Positions 45,631-57,808 are shown, counted from the stretch's first letter. The stretch: 64,000 bases of DNA from Symbiodinium microadriaticum (GCA_001939145.1 LSRX01000187.1:736097-800096); one strand, 5' to 3'. A program made the numbers and translations. The notes: generated by a model from the sequence alone, not told the origin.

Positions 45631-46431
45631 CCAACTTGGGTGGGTTTTCCGTTTGACTAACCTCTCGTTTTCTGGCTTCTCACACGAAGCTTTACACAGC
45701 CTGCCTCCCGGAATGGCCCACTTCCTGAATTACTACGGACACTTCGTATGCTAAACCCTGAGCTCCGCACCACTTTCAACACGATGCTGTTGTCAGAATG
45801 CTTTTAATGTGGCCACACAAGCCCCTTCCTGCAAGTGCCGGCAATGTCAGATCGCCCTCTTACCCCAGCTCGCCTCTGGTCCAAAGTCCAAAGTGTTTGG
45901 TCTCTGATCCTGCTGCTCAAGCCCTAGACCCTCGAATGCTTCTCGAGGAGCTGCTAAGTCGTTTCGTTTGTTCGAGTTGGAAACTCTCTGTTTCACGGGA
46001 AGCAGCCCGAGATGGTGGCCTCTAGCATGACCCGCGATGCAAGATACCGGCTGATCAATTGCATAATAAATCGGCATCGCTTGCCCTTACTTTCCTCGGC
46101 TCCAACATTGTCTTGAACACGAGCGTTCGGTGTCCTGCTATGTATGGGTATAGGTACTCCCTCTGACGGCTAGCAACATGGCCGCGAACAGCTTATGCTC
46201 GCCGGGCACTTCCTTGGCTTTGCTTGACTGGAAGGTGGCTCCGTTCAGCTTGGAGTGTGTAAGCTTGCAGGCCTTGTCAGCTCTATTCAGTTTTCGGGCG
46301 TGCCGCCAAAGCAGAAAAGTAGACAGGCAGAGGCCAACTAGCCGTCGAGCCAAGTTGCAATCACGAGCCCATCAAATTCAGCTCGTTTGGGGGTATATGG
46401 ACAGCACACTTTTCAATCTGGCTCTCTCGCT

Positions 46432-46496
46432 CTCTCGCGCTCGCTGTCTCTCTCTCTCTCTCTCTCTCCGTCTCTCTGTCTCCCTCTCCCTCGCTC

Positions 46497-46532
<36 letters not shown>

Positions 46533-46555
46533 CCTGTCTCTCCCTCCCTCTATCT
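46432..46555. repeat. (CT)n microsatellite
   Basis: Mostly CT with CG and CC interruptions, running directly into an AT-rich pentamer tract. Lies in the long intron of the methyltransferase-like gene. Confidence 0.9.
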
Positions 46556-46739
46556 TATATTATAGTACATTATATTATATCATATCGTATCATATTCTAT
46601 GATAATATATGATATTATGTTATGTAATATTGCATTATGCTATATTACTATATTATATTCTATTCTATTCTGTTCTATTCTATTCTATTCTATCATATTA
46701 TATCATATTATATTATATTATATTATATTATATTATATT

Positions 46740-47191
46740 NNNNNNNNNNNNNNNNNNNNNNNNNNNNNNNNNNNNNNNNNNNNNNNNNNNNNNNNNNNNN
46801 NNNNNNNNNNNNNNNNNNNNNNNNNNNNNNNNNNNNNNNNNNNNNNNNNNNNNNNNNNNNNNNNNNNNNNNNNNNNNNNNNNNNNNNNNNNNNNNNNNNN
46901 NNNNNNNNNNNNNNNNNNNNNNNNNNNNNNNNNNNNNNNNNNNNNNNNNNNNNNNNNNNNNNNNNNNNNNNNNNNNNNNNNNNNNNNNNNNNNNNNNNNN
47001 NNNNNNNNNNNNNNNNNNNNNNNNNNNNNNNNNNNNNNNNNNNNNNNNNNNNNNNNNNNNNNNNNNNNNNNNNNNNNNNNNNNNNNNNNNNNNNNNNNNN
47101 NNNNNNNNNNNNNNNNNNNNNNNNNNNNNNNNNNNNNNNNNNNNNNNNNNNNNNNNNNNNNNNNNNNNNNNNNNNNNNNNNNNNNNNNNNN
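46740..47191. other. Assembly gap, 452 N
   Basis: A run of N within the TATTA tract; the true length may differ. Confidence 0.99.
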
Positions 47192-47457
47192 AAGATGAGT
47201 TCAAAACGGCTGAAGAGCCGGACAGTCGGAAGGCCAGGTGACATCGCCGTCCAAGCGCAGCGAGGGAGAGGACAAGAGAAATCCACTGAAACCTCAGGTG
47301 CCGACGCAGAGTGCGCAGGGAGCAGGACGGCGCCGACCAGAAGGGAATTAATCGGCGGGGGCGGGATGGTGACGTATGCCCCAGCAAACGGCAGCCCAAC
47401 CGGTGGCGGCAACCGGTGCGATCGCCATCCCCCGCCAGGAAAGATTTGCAAAGGGCT
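47192..47457. other. GC-rich block inside the AT-rich tract
   Basis: About 266 bases of GC-rich, non-repetitive DNA between the gap and renewed TATTA repeats. The plus frame stays open from the gap, and the minus strand is also open. I do not recognise a protein on either strand. It could be a small insertion, an exon fragment or a misjoined contig end. Confidence 0.5.
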
Positions 47458-48585
47458 CATATTATATTATATGACTATATTATATTATACTATACTATAT
47501 TATATTATATTATGTTATATTATACTCTATTATATTGTACTATATTATATTATATTATGTTATATTATATCGTCTTGTCTTATTGTATCTTATCTTGTGT
47601 TACATTATATTAACTTATCTTATCTTGTCTTATCTTCTATTATCTTACCTTATATTATATTATACTACATGATCTTGTATAGTGTTGTATTACAAGAAAT
47701 TATATGATATCATATTATATTAGAATATATCATGTTATGTTTTATTATGCTATATTATGCTATAATATACTATACTGTATCATAATTCATTCTATTTTAT
47801 TATATCATACTATATCATATCCCATCGCATCACAACGTACTTTATTGTAAGATACTAAGGTGCATAATGTAATGTTATATTGTTCTATTTTGTTATATTT
47901 AACTATCTTATATTATATTATATCATATTATATTACATTACATTATGTTGTATAATAATATTCAATTACATTTTTCATTATTTATATTATTACATATTGT
48001 ATTACATCATATTGTATTGTATTTTACTCTATTTCATTATATGATTACATATCATATTATATCATTACATATTGTACTAAATTATATTGTATAGATGTTA
48101 TATTGTTTGATATTTTATGTGTATTTTAAAGTCTTCGTGCTATATCATGATATAGTGTATTGTCTTATTTTATCGTATCTTATTTTGCATCATTTTATCT
48201 TTTACTATCTTACACTATCTGTTATTTTCTTATATTGTCCTATATTTTTATTTTCTGATATTACCATATATGTATGTTATATTATATTTGATCAAACTAC
48301 AATATATTGTATTGTATCATGTTGTATCATATTACAATTTGTTTTGTTACAGTATGTTGCATTACATTATACCATATTATAAAATACCATTTCATATTAG
48401 ATCATATTATGTTATATTATATAGATGTTATAAGAAACGTTGTGAGTTTGTTTCCTGCGGAAGAGTATCCCCACTGTTGTCCTTGCCTTCTGGTCAAAAG
48501 AAGCTTAAAGTTCCTGACTGCTACACTATGTGCGCAAGTGTACCGCCGGACGTCTTGCAGTCCAAGAGAAGCGTGCAACACGTAG

Positions 48586-48749
48586 GGAGTTGAAGCTCTG
48601 CCCGAGGTGGTTGCGAACTGGCCAAAGGACGCCCTTCCCAACTACGACGTGATTTTGTGCTCGGATGTCCTTTACTGGTCTGACGTGGTTTCAGATCTCG
48701 CTGCAGTTCTTGGGCGCTTGCTCCAGAATGGAAAGACGACCCTCCTTTG
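48586..48749 (+). CDS. Methyltransferase-like gene, core exon
   Basis: After GTAG at 48582-48585 the frame reads GVEALPEVVANWPKDALPNY, then DVILCSDVLYWSDVVSDLAA, then VLGRLLQNGKTTLL. DVILCSDVLYW corresponds to the D-x-I-L-x-x-D-V-x-Y substrate-side motif (motif IV/post-I) of METTL21/FAM86-type lysine methyltransferases. The probable donor is GTGTTG at 48750. It is in correct family order after the exons at 44.6 and 45.55 kb. Confidence 0.65.
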
Positions 48750-48845
48750 GTGTTGGGTCCGGAGTTTCTCGTCTTGATGATGGTAAGCTTCGTTTTTCGT
48801 GAACGGAAAGCCCAGGGACTGTCAATGTCGAGGGCCGTTCTAAAG

Positions 48846-48934
48846 GTCCGAGGTCTGTGGAATTTGGACTCACTGCAGCATCCGGCTATGAAGTCGAATT
48901 GCATGTTGTCCGGAATAATCGTGTGCCTCTTTGA
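48846..48934 (+). CDS. Methyltransferase-like gene, probable last exon
   Basis: After TAAAG the frame reads GPRSVEFGLTAASGYEVELH, then VVRNNRVPLF and TGA at 48932-48934. It matches the C-terminal strand region of this family, where an ASGYEVE-like segment is usual. A short exon may lie between 48750 and 48845. Together the four exons give a family-like order of parts; the N-terminus is not located. Confidence 0.5.
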
Positions 48935-51900
48935 GACTGTCACCAACTTGCTACGGGTAGAGCTACATGACGAACAAGTACGTTTTCCGCATGTTGCATC
49001 CATGCAGGCAGTGGGATGGCTCGCTAACTGTTCGGGGAGCACTAAGCCACTAAGCCAATCGCGATGGCTTCGCAGAGCGTCACTGGGTCCCTTCGGCTCC
49101 GAGCTCCTCAACCAGCTGTCCTAGATCAGACCAGCATGTGCAACAAGTTGCGAATAGGAAACCCCAGAATCCAGAAAAAAAACCCAAACCTGGAATGAAA
49201 GTCTCCCATGCAGTACTTCTCCTTGAGTTCCTGTGAGTCAGGACACGAGCACGTGGCTCGTGAGCTTTGGAGGGCACTTGCTGCTCAGGCGAGCATTCGT
49301 GCTGGCTTTGAAGACCAGAAAGCCAAAGCAGACCACTGAGCACAATAAACCCGAGATGCAAAGCTCCAATGCTCGTCAGGGCATCGTCGTGGGCCGTTTG
49401 CCTTTGGAGACTGGGCTGCTGCAGTCCGAGGAGACTTCGTGGCCAGTAGCGAATGGCATGCCACATACAAACGAAGCATGCCACTGCCTACAAGAGGTTA
49501 TGTGATAAGCAATAGCAGGCTGCAAAATAATCCAATGCCAGTTGTGGCAACCTGTGCAGAATTACCTTGAGGTTCCAGGTTAGGTACGCCTGGATGAATC
49601 TCGGGTGAAGCATACAGAACGACAAAGTGCACCTGTGCCACGCGCCATTTCAAGCCTCGCAGAACGAGCTACCCAAGACTACATCAGGCAACCACACAGT
49701 GCAAAGCAACGCAGTGGTCCTAACACAATGCACCAATAGTTCAGCAAGCTCAGTACACCTCACCCGAACGAATTGGCTGAAAGAGTGCAGCGGAGGATGG
49801 CCCAGCACATTACAGCACATCTCTCCCTGCCTCCTTATACCATGCAAGTGCCCAGAACTTTTTAGCCGAGTATCGAGCACAGACGGGAAGACTGTGACGA
49901 ACGATTTCTAAAATAGTCGCACCATGTACTATATTGTCTGTTACTGGATCACTGTGTATCGCATGCCAACCAGCATTGCGCTGCACGCTGCCTTGTTCCA
50001 AGACGGGCCGCATCACATCACAACAGTTTTGTGTGCTGGCTTATTGATTTCTGGGTTGTCGTTTGGCATGGTCTGACCGTTTTCTCTTACCGTTGGCGGC
50101 GTAGGATATCGCCATGACAAAGTTGCAGAGCAGAGCATTGGAGGAACAGCATCAGGTGGTCCAAAGGCACGCTCTGAACACAACTAGTGCCGGAAAGCGA
50201 CTGCAGCAGGGCACGGTCTGGATGGGTTTGGAGAGAGAAGCAAGTCAAGCGAGTGTGTCCTATCATGCTCCGAGCAACTCTCAGCAGCTGCAGCGTCCGG
50301 GGAAGATTGTGGAGAATATGTCTCCTGTGCATGTGCGCAAGAACTCGACGCTTGCTCAGGTGCTGATCAACGGGAAACCTTGGGGAAGCAAGCATGAGAC
50401 AGCAAGGCAAAGTGGGACTTTCAAGGCTGGCGTACTAAGTAAATCTCACATCCTCCCCTGAGACCCTTGAACGGTTTTTCCCGGCAGCTCTGGGAGGACT
50501 TTTGCCATGTGAGCCGCCATGTCGAGGCATTTGTAGGCTGCGCTCGCGGGGGTCAGCTCGACCAGGAGCCATGTGGCGTGCATTGGTGGGACACGGTTTG
50601 TTAAGGGGGCATGAGAGGTTGGCATCACTCTGCAGCTATTCTTATGCAAGTGTGGCACGCATGTAAACCTCAAGTGACGTATACATAGAATGGTTCTTAC
50701 GGATCGCGGCCAGGAAGTCGCCAAAGATGCGATGTGCAACTTCGTCGTTGATGACAACGGGTGTGTGAAGGGCGTGTATTCGCATGCTTGTCCAAACAGA
50801 TGAGCTGTAAGCAGGATGTAAAATGATGCAATACAGCACTAGCGTCGGCTCGCCAAAGGCGACCGTTTGTACGGGCTCTGCCAGTTTAGATATGTCCAAA
50901 CCCTGACCCGACCTTCATTTGTAGTTGCGTAGTTGCGTTAACATCCGTGATCTCACCTTAAAACCCCGCACTGCCGTACTGCCCATTGGGTGCATTCAAT
51001 TGTATCGACGGGGCTCTACATCGGAGGATGCAGGTGTGACGTGCCTGAATCTTCACATGCCAGGCTTGCCAGTTCTTCGCAAGTGGTCAGAATCCTTCGG
51101 ACAGGGAGTGTGGACCTGTCACGCGGTCAAAGCGGTGAAATCAATGCCCGACCACAAGACAGAGACGCTGTTGATACGCTGTGTGCGAAACAGGTGTCGG
51201 CTACTCTCAATAGCCATATAAGTTTATAAGTGTTTTGTTCGTGGGCCGGTGCTGTTTTGGGACGTGGTGTGGGGGTCGCCACATGGATAAACATGTATGA
51301 TGTATGCCTTAATTGTACATGCACATTGGCCGTCCAGCTCTGTATGTGCGAAACTATAGGGCAAGTAGCAAGTCTTTGCTTGTATTCGGCTCTCGCTTCA
51401 CTGTCCACAGATGATGTTCGATCTTGAAGCCAAGCGAAAAGTATCACCGCCCGCTGGCAGGCGACGCCAGCTTTTCATTCCGACCACCCCGAGTCGCTGA
51501 ATGCTTGAACTCTAGTTTTTGGACCTGGTGTGACTTTGCAGGGACGTGAGAGAGAATCTATTGTATTGCCGTATCGCTGTTGTTCAAGGGTTGTTGTTGC
51601 TGCCAGGTCGATTTGCTACTTGCTTATTTCGTTGTGCAGGCTCTTTCTTCCTGCTGAAATCATGTTCGGCTGCTCGTGGACCATGGCTTCGAGGGCTGGT
51701 TCGTCCCTGAGCCCCATGCCCTAACTATCGCGGCAGCAAGACACAACGGAGCACTTGGCTCTGAACCGAAACCCCCGCACCTGACTCTTTGGGAGGTCGG
51801 GTCGCCGTTCCTTGACATAGGCCTCACACTGAGAGCTCGGCGGCCCGGGATTCTGCTTCTCCGTCATACTATTGATGCCAACTAGAGTTTGCGGAGTTCT

Positions 51901-52430
51901 GTACTAACTGTTTTAATTGTAGCGGGCTCATGCTGCAGTTCTTAAATCTTCGCACCGCTGAGCATGATGAGATTTACGATTACAGGGCTGCTCCAGTGTT
52001 TCGGACCATGTCTTGAGAGTGGTCAGTCGATCACATTCCGTATGTTCCCCTGCATGTGGGACAGAACTTCTTGCTGGTGATCGTGGTACCTTCCCAAACG
52101 CCAAACAAAGGCCTCTTGAAACCTCTCAGTCCTCAACGTCTCTGGGTCCGAGACCCCGAGTCTTGTAGTGCGTAGGCTTGTAGTGCACCAGCACGCATCC
52201 CAAGACAAAGCCCGAAGTTACCAGGATCCCACAAAAGCTTTGTTTTGCGAAATTGTTGCAAATGCCCTGGAATTAGACTCTCCACCACGATTATGGGGCC
52301 AGATACCCAAGCACCGGCGGCCTTGTCAGACGAAGGTACGTGGCCCAGGCAACGGGGACCTGCAGTGTGCTGGGGTTGAGGATCCAAGAGCTCGATTCAG
52401 CATCTTTAGTATTGCACTAAGTGCTGTGCT
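48935..52430. other. Unassigned DNA
   Basis: No gene recognised. Weak protein-like stretches are at 50114-50461 plus (QSRALEEQHQVVQRHALNTT) and 51676-51885 plus (HGFEGWFVPEPHALTIAAAR); neither has a nameable domain or clear splice signals. No RNA gene seen. Confidence 0.45.
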
Positions 52431-52439
52431 AGTAGTGGT

Positions 52440-52574
52440 AGTACTGTAGTATTTTTCTTATTGTTAGTAGTTGTAGTAGTAGTAGTAGTAGTAGTAGTAG
52501 CAGCAGCAGCAGGAGTAGTAGCAGTAGCAGTGTCAGCAGCAGCTGCTGCAGGTGACAGTCGTAGTAGGAGGAGC

Positions 52575-52637
<63 letters not shown>

Positions 52638-52870
52638 CGTAGTGGTAGTCGTAGTCGTAGTCGCAGTCGTAGCCGCAGTCGCAGTCGCAGTCGCACTAGG
52701 AGTAGGAGTAGGAGTAGGAGTAGGAGTAGGAGTTGGGGTTGGAGTAGGGGTAGGGGTAGGGGTAGGGGAAGGGGAAGGGGAAGGGGAAGGGGTAGGAGTA
52801 GAGTAGTCATGAGTAGTCGTGATATGTCGTAGTGGTAGTGGCAATGGTAGCGGTAGTGGTAGTCGGTCCG
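52440..52870. repeat. GTA/GCA/GTC trinucleotide and GGA-rich repeats
   Basis: A long mosaic of GTA, GCA, GTC and AGGAGT units, then GGGGTA/GGGGAA units. Long stop-free frames on both strands (Ser-Arg, Leu, Thr-Pro strings) are repeat artefacts. Confidence 0.95.
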
Positions 52871-54276
52871 CCGCAACGAGTCTATGTTCCACCGGTCCTA
52901 CTGGTGGGCATCGCACTTCGATTAAAAGCACGGCTTTAAGTGTAATTCGCTGAATATGGTTCGTTTGCGTTGTCGGTGGTACAAAACGTGCATTTCTGGA
53001 GCACAGCCATTGACAGCCATTGCCGACCATGTATTGAGGAAGTAGCCTGAACCATGGGAACCGGGTGCTATGTGAGCCGTATGTGGTAGATCAATACTGG
53101 GTGGGGACTATGATGGGTGAATGTTCCAAACCTCGAGACTAGGATGCTAGTCATCAGGTGGTCGCAGTTTACTTCAGATTGCCGAGCTAGCGTTGTGTGG
53201 GCGGTGCCGTGCTAAGGTTGCAGCTGGAAGTCAAAGCAGAGCTTCCAGAGGTGCCTTCTCGGAAGGGGCTCTTCTGCTCTTCTCGCGGGCCTCTGCCTGG
53301 TGTGAGCCCGTGCACTTGGGCATGTCGCAGACTTTGCGGGTGTGGGGCGACACGAGGGAGTGAATTGATGAGCACACTTTGTCCGAAGCGAGGGATGAAA
53401 GCAACCAAGGTTCCAACTTTCTTATTTTCTTGAGCAAAGAGAGAGACGGACCGGTTTCCATCCAGCAGACCCTCCAGACTGAGTCTCAAGCCGGGAAATC
53501 ACGAGGGCCCGCGAGGGGCCGAGGCAATCGGAGCAGATCTCCGCATGATTGGAGAGATCTCTTCGAAGAATCAAGCCGTCTTCGAAAAAGGCTTTAGCAA
53601 TGAAATCCTCGTTTCGATCCCTGTTAACCGAAGAGTGTCTCCAAATTAGGAGTCTACATTGAACCGCTTGACTCTCAGATCCCTGCCAGGGCTGCGTCAC
53701 GGGCGATCCTCCACGGCCGACGACACTTCTGGCAGCCTCGGCTGCTTGAACGAAGCTTTTAGCCAGCGCACATGACCAATACAACCAAGCGGCTTTCAGA
53801 TCTACTTCCGCAAGGGGCGCCTGCGGAAGTCCTTGCTTGTTATATCTTATTTTTCTGTTGTGGGTATTAGGAATGGCTCAGAAGCCATCGGGATTCCACG
53901 CGTGTTTGGGCCGCTCGCAAGCCTCTGCGCTCAGGGCGTGTCTTCTCGAAGTCGTTGCATTTCTATACCGCGAAGCATCAAGGAAATAGAGGACGTGAGT
54001 CGACGAAACTTGGAGCCGTAAACCTGAGCCGGAGCTAGGCAGAAAGGCAAAACGACTAGGCCATGAACCAGCTCTACGGATACGTCCAGGACCAGACCCA
54101 AGGCCCCAAGGCTTCCCGATCCCATTGCAAACAGTGCCCTTAGTGTTATTTCCGACTCCAGTGGGTGCCGAGTTGAACAGAGGCTCCGGAACCTACGCAC
54201 AGCTTGCGGCTGGAGGTCTCCCCGGCGGTCATTTTCCATGCAGCATTCGGAGCATTGATGCCGATGAAGCCTCGGT
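52871..54276. other. Unassigned DNA upstream of the transporter
   Basis: No recognisable gene, promoter box or RNA. Possible upstream region or 5' untranslated region of the transporter at 54277. Confidence 0.5.
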
Positions 54277-55644
54277 TTGCTCAAGCTCTTTTCAGACAGG
54301 ATGATGTGTGCCGAAGAAGTGATGCCCTGCGAGAGTAGTAAGTCTTCGAACGAAGAAGACACAGCAAGCAAGAGCTCGTCAGGTTCCTCCGCATCAATCT
54401 CACACAAAGCGCACAACTGGGTTCACGCCTGGTACCACACGACGACCTCCGTACTTGGGGCGATCGCTGTTGCCACGTTGCCCTTTGCGTTTGGCTACTT
54501 GGGCTGGTTCGCTGGCATTGCTGTGTGGCTCCTCAGCACGCTTGTTTCATACTACTCTGCCCGCCTGCTGATCCAGCTTCAAGGTTCAGAAACAACTTAT
54601 TCCCAAATTGCGGACAGAGTCATGGGAGATGGATTTGCAAAGTGGTGGATCCGTCCATTTCAGTTCATAGTCGTCTACCAGGTTACTGTTCTGACGGCAC
54701 TAACGCTCGGGCAAACGTTCTTCGCCTTGGATGAAATGTTTTCGCCTGCAGCGCATCTGCGATCTTCATGGTGGACCATCATAGGTGGCGCCTTCACTTT
54801 CCTGATTGGGCTTTGTCCGAGCCTGTCACACATGTGGCAGGTCAGCTGTGTGGGCAGCATAGCAGTCGTGGTCTTCGTGGTTCTGACCTTCGTGGGGTGC
54901 ATCCTAAGCATTCTTTCGCAAGAGGCGGATGTTGATTTCGCCCGTCCCAATGATGGCGAAGGCTTCGTCTTCGGTGTTATGAACAGCTTTGGGGTGCTCG
55001 CCTTCTCTTACGGCGGGCATGCGGTCTTGCCAGATTTGCAGGCATCCTTGCAGTCTCCCACGGTCGAGCGAGCCCATGCTGCGATGAACAGAGGGCTCAT
55101 GGCTGCTTATGCCGTTATCGTACCATGTTATGCTGCCACGGCGACAGCAGCCTACGCTGCTTTTGGCGAGAACATCTCCAGCTACCTACTAGACAACTTC
55201 AGCAACCTTTCAGTTGCACTGTTGGCCTCCTTGCATGTGCTGCTCGCTGTCAACACCCTTGCGCTGGGTGCAATCTACATACAGTCCGGCTTTGCTCTTG
55301 TGGGGGATATGATCCCATCGCTTAGCAGCGATGGTGACCGGTACAGCTGCAAGAACTTGTTGGTCGTTAGATTGCCCTGGGTGGCCACTGCTACATTCGT
55401 GGCTGTCGCGATACCATTCATTGGTGATTTGGCCTCGCTTTCTGGAGCGATCGGCTTCACTGCTATGACATTTGTCCACCCCTTCGTTCTGTGGGAAAAC
55501 TCGCCTCTCGCGAGAGGTGCACCAGCTTGGAGGAGAGCCTGCCATGCCTTCTTGGCCTTTACCTTCGTAGCGCTCGGCCTGTGCAGTTTCGTGGGCTCTT
55601 TGTATTTCATCATCAAGGAATCCTCAACTTACACTTTCTTTTGA
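54277..55644 (+). CDS. AAAP-family amino-acid transporter, intronless
   Basis: 455 codons in one open frame. The N-terminus is Ser/Glu-rich and cytosolic (about 45 residues). HNWVHAWYHTTTSVLGAIAV then ATLPFAFGYLGW is the first membrane segment with the family signature (plant AAP/LHT proteins have a similar H..T...G.G.L.LP.A...LGW). I count about ten or eleven hydrophobic segments, including IVVYQVTVLTALTLGQTFFA, then WTIIGGAFTFLIGL, VVVFVVLTFVGCIL, FGVLAFSYGGHAVLPDLQ, LMAAYAVIVPCYAATATAAY, and LAFTFVALGLCSFVGSLYFI near the C-terminus. The protein should move neutral or basic amino acids with protons at a cell membrane. Length is typical and the frame intact. A second Met at 54301 is an alternative start. 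Absence of introns fits a retrocopy origin, but no leader relict is visible upstream. Confidence 0.9.
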   Translation: MLKLFSDRMMCAEEVMPCESSKSSNEEDTASKSSSGSSASISHKAHNWVHAWYHTTTSVLGAIAVATLPFAFGYLGWFAGIAVWLLSTLVSYYSARLLIQLQGSETTYSQIADRVMGDGFAKWWIRPFQFIVVYQVTVLTALTLGQTFFALDEMFSPAAHLRSSWWTIIGGAFTFLIGLCPSLSHMWQVSCVGSIAVVVFVVLTFVGCILSILSQEADVDFARPNDGEGFVFGVMNSFGVLAFSYGGHAVLPDLQASLQSPTVERAHAAMNRGLMAAYAVIVPCYAATATAAYAAFGENISSYLLDNFSNLSVALLASLHVLLAVNTLALGAIYIQSGFALVGDMIPSLSSDGDRYSCKNLLVVRLPWVATATFVAVAIPFIGDLASLSGAIGFTAMTFVHPFVLWENSPLARGAPAWRRACHAFLAFTFVALGLCSFVGSLYFIIKESSTYTFF

Positions 55645-56540
55645 CCTTTCTAGATGGCTCTTTTTCAGAAGAACATCTGTAGCCAGCACAGGCAGCAGCA
55701 GCGCCAGAACTAGCACTGCTATGCACTGCACTGCAGGAATTGGGAGGCTGTACAGATCTTCGGGCTGGTAGCGAACCATGCCATGTAAAGTACGCCGAAG
55801 GTTTCCCTAGCCTGATGAGGCAAAGCTCCCATCTATGAAAATCAGATGTGCGCATGCCAAACAAAGACCACTGTTCGCAAAATCTTTCAACGATGTAACG
55901 CAGCAGGAGCCACTAAGGTTGGTGCCGGGACCTTACGAAGCATAGTTCCACGTGCGTGGTGCACTTAAATCGCAGCCGCCGCAAGCGCCTCCACACTGAG
56001 GCGGGCACTTTGGTCCTTTGACTCGTCACTTCGCAACGCTTTGGGAGAGGCACTTCAACAGCGCGACTTCAGAGCGCCCCGTCCTGTGCTCATGCGAGCA
56101 CCACAGCACCACTCCGATGCCGGATTCATGCGTATCATGTGAGTACGTATCTGGCTTGCACATTGGAAAACTACCAGTGTGCTGCAACACCTATCATTTG
56201 ATGATTATCTCAGATCTGCTGCCTCATGCAGCGCGCATCTGCGAGGCAATTTCTGTCCCCCTGCTTTCATCTGCTCGATCCGTGGGTGAGGCAGGTCAGT
56301 TGCTTTCGAAATCCACTGCACGAATAAGGTGTCAGATTGGTCGTTCTTGGTCGTGCAGGAGCGATACGGCAACCGAAGTGTGGCAAGTCAGCTTTTTCTG
56401 CGTCCCGGCACTCTGCCGACAGGCGGGAAAGCTGTGACGAAGCCAGAAAAAAACGGAACCGTGCATGCCAGGATACGTCAACATCTACAGCCAAGTTTGT
56501 GTCAATGCAGGTTGCTCAGTATGCTCAGTGCAAGGACTGT
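55645..56540. other. Unassigned DNA downstream of the transporter
   Basis: 3' flank of the transporter, with no polyadenylation signal I can defend and no recognisable gene. Confidence 0.5.
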
Positions 56541-56547
56541 CACGCAC

Positions 56548-56621
56548 ACTTGTGTGTGTAGCATCAATCGTGAACGAGCGTAGCTGCCTGAAGCGCTCTG
56601 GCTCGATGCCTCGACGTCAAA
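56548..56621. repeat. Diverged dispersed repeat, copy 1
   Basis: Resembles 57809-57874: both pass through TGTGT..GCA.CAAT.G.GAACG, then CTGC.TGAAGC.CTCTG and CCTCGACGTCAA. The copies lie about 1.25 kb apart in the same orientation. Confidence 0.55.
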
Positions 56622-57669
56622 ATAAGCTTGTAAGCTAGACTCCTTCGCTGTTGCCTTTGTCCACCATGGCCTCCGGCGATGCTTCCTTCGATGCTGCGGC
56701 CGTGGCAGAGCAGCTGGTGGCGGCGCTTGCAGGGGCCCGGCGCATGGGATGGGCACCCATGACGGGCCTCCTCACGGCGGACCAGATTGCCGACCTCATC
56801 TGCGAGCCTCATTTTGGAGGGGCAGGCTGACGCCTTGGCGGAGGATGTCCAGCTCTTTCCCACGTTGGTGACCGGCGCTTGCATCCCTTACCACCCTGGA
56901 TCTTCGAGGACCAGCGTGCAGACCGGCGTGCAGCAAGTGGACCGTGACCCACGGATGATCATCGGCCGCGAGACCGCGCCCCGTATATCATCACGGGGTA
57001 GATGGTGTTCGGTGGAGATCAGCGAGTCGGTGCACCGCCAAGACTGTGCGGACATTCCAACTTCATCAGCGTTTGCTGCAGGCCCAGCCACTCCGAAGGC
57101 GCATTGCGGCCCCGGCGGACTACGTTTCTTGATGCCGGCGACGAAGGCCGAGGCCGGTGCAGGGCGGACCCTTTCGCGGCGGCTCGGAGTTGAGCACGGG
57201 CAAGATCAGAGCGCACTGAGCGCACCGCCGGACGCCGGACCCCAACGAGCCAGGTGCGGGTTGGGACGTAATCAGCGACTTCCGCAACTTCGCCGACGAC
57301 CAACACGGCGCAGGCGCAGCCTGAGGTGCGAAGTTTATCCCTGCCGCTTGCCGTGGACCCTGCTTTGGTGGTCCGGCAGCTTCTTTGTCGAGTGAGTTCT
57401 TGGGTGTGGCATCGGCCGGCCAGCCGCCAGCCTGTGAATTCGACCTCCTGCGACGCGTCAACTATACCCGGACTTGCCCAACCTCGTCGAAAACATGACC
57501 GACGGCTTTAACATGATCGGCGACCTCAGACCTGGCCCAGGATGGAAGAACCGCACCGACGACTGGTAGAAGCACCGGGTGTGGTTGGAGTCATTTCAGC
57601 GCGGTCACCACTGACCACGGCGTGGTTCTCTGAGCCGGCGCGGTGGGTTAGGTGCGCCGGGTGCCGGGT
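56622..57669 (+). pseudogene. GC-rich degraded coding DNA
   Basis: Protein-like pieces occur in more than one plus frame: an ATG-led stretch at 56666 (MASGDASFDAAAVAEQLVAA) and, near 57476-57560, PNLVENMTDGFNMIGDLRPG then PGWKNRTDD, the latter reminiscent of polyprotein segments in dinoflagellate retroelements. Frames are broken repeatedly. I regard it as decayed coding DNA of uncertain origin, possibly non-LTR retroelement. Confidence 0.25.
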
Positions 57670-57803
57670 GGGGCTGAGATGCCCGGCGCCAGCTTTAGGA
57701 CTCGAGCCTGCGCGCCGAATGGTGCTGCCCCGCTTCTACAACGAAAGAAAAATCGTGCGTACCTTCTGGCGTCTAGATCTATAGAGCGCTGTGGTTGTTG
57801 TGA
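57670..57803. repeat. Diverged tandem repeat, copy 1
   Basis: Similar to 57936-58080: shared landmarks include GGGGCTG.GATGC, CTTTAGGA.TCGAGCCTGCG, CGAA.GGTGCTGC, and TTAGAG or ATAGAG followed by GG.GGTTGTTGT. The spacing is about 270 bp. Together with 56548 and 57809 this suggests repeated rearrangement of a degraded unit. Confidence 0.6.
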
Positions 57804-57808
57804 AGCAC

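Larger units (their letters stand above)
46556..48425. repeat. (TATTA)n AT-rich tract
   Basis: About 1.4 kb of sequenced, degenerate TATTA/TATAT units, interrupted by an N gap (46740-47191) and a GC-rich block (47192-47457). The repeats vary in unit and length, as expected of natural satellite-like DNA. This tract inflates the intron between 45.6 and 48.6 kb. Confidence 0.9.

Noticed and set aside
52406..53030. Serine/arginine-rich protein in the GTA/GTC repeat
   Set aside because: The SR-like string is one frame of a microsatellite that is open in several frames on both strands.
53868..53885. DinoSL relict upstream of the transporter (AATGGCTCAGAAG)
   Set aside because: Only a short, imperfect match to the leader core; insufficient to call.
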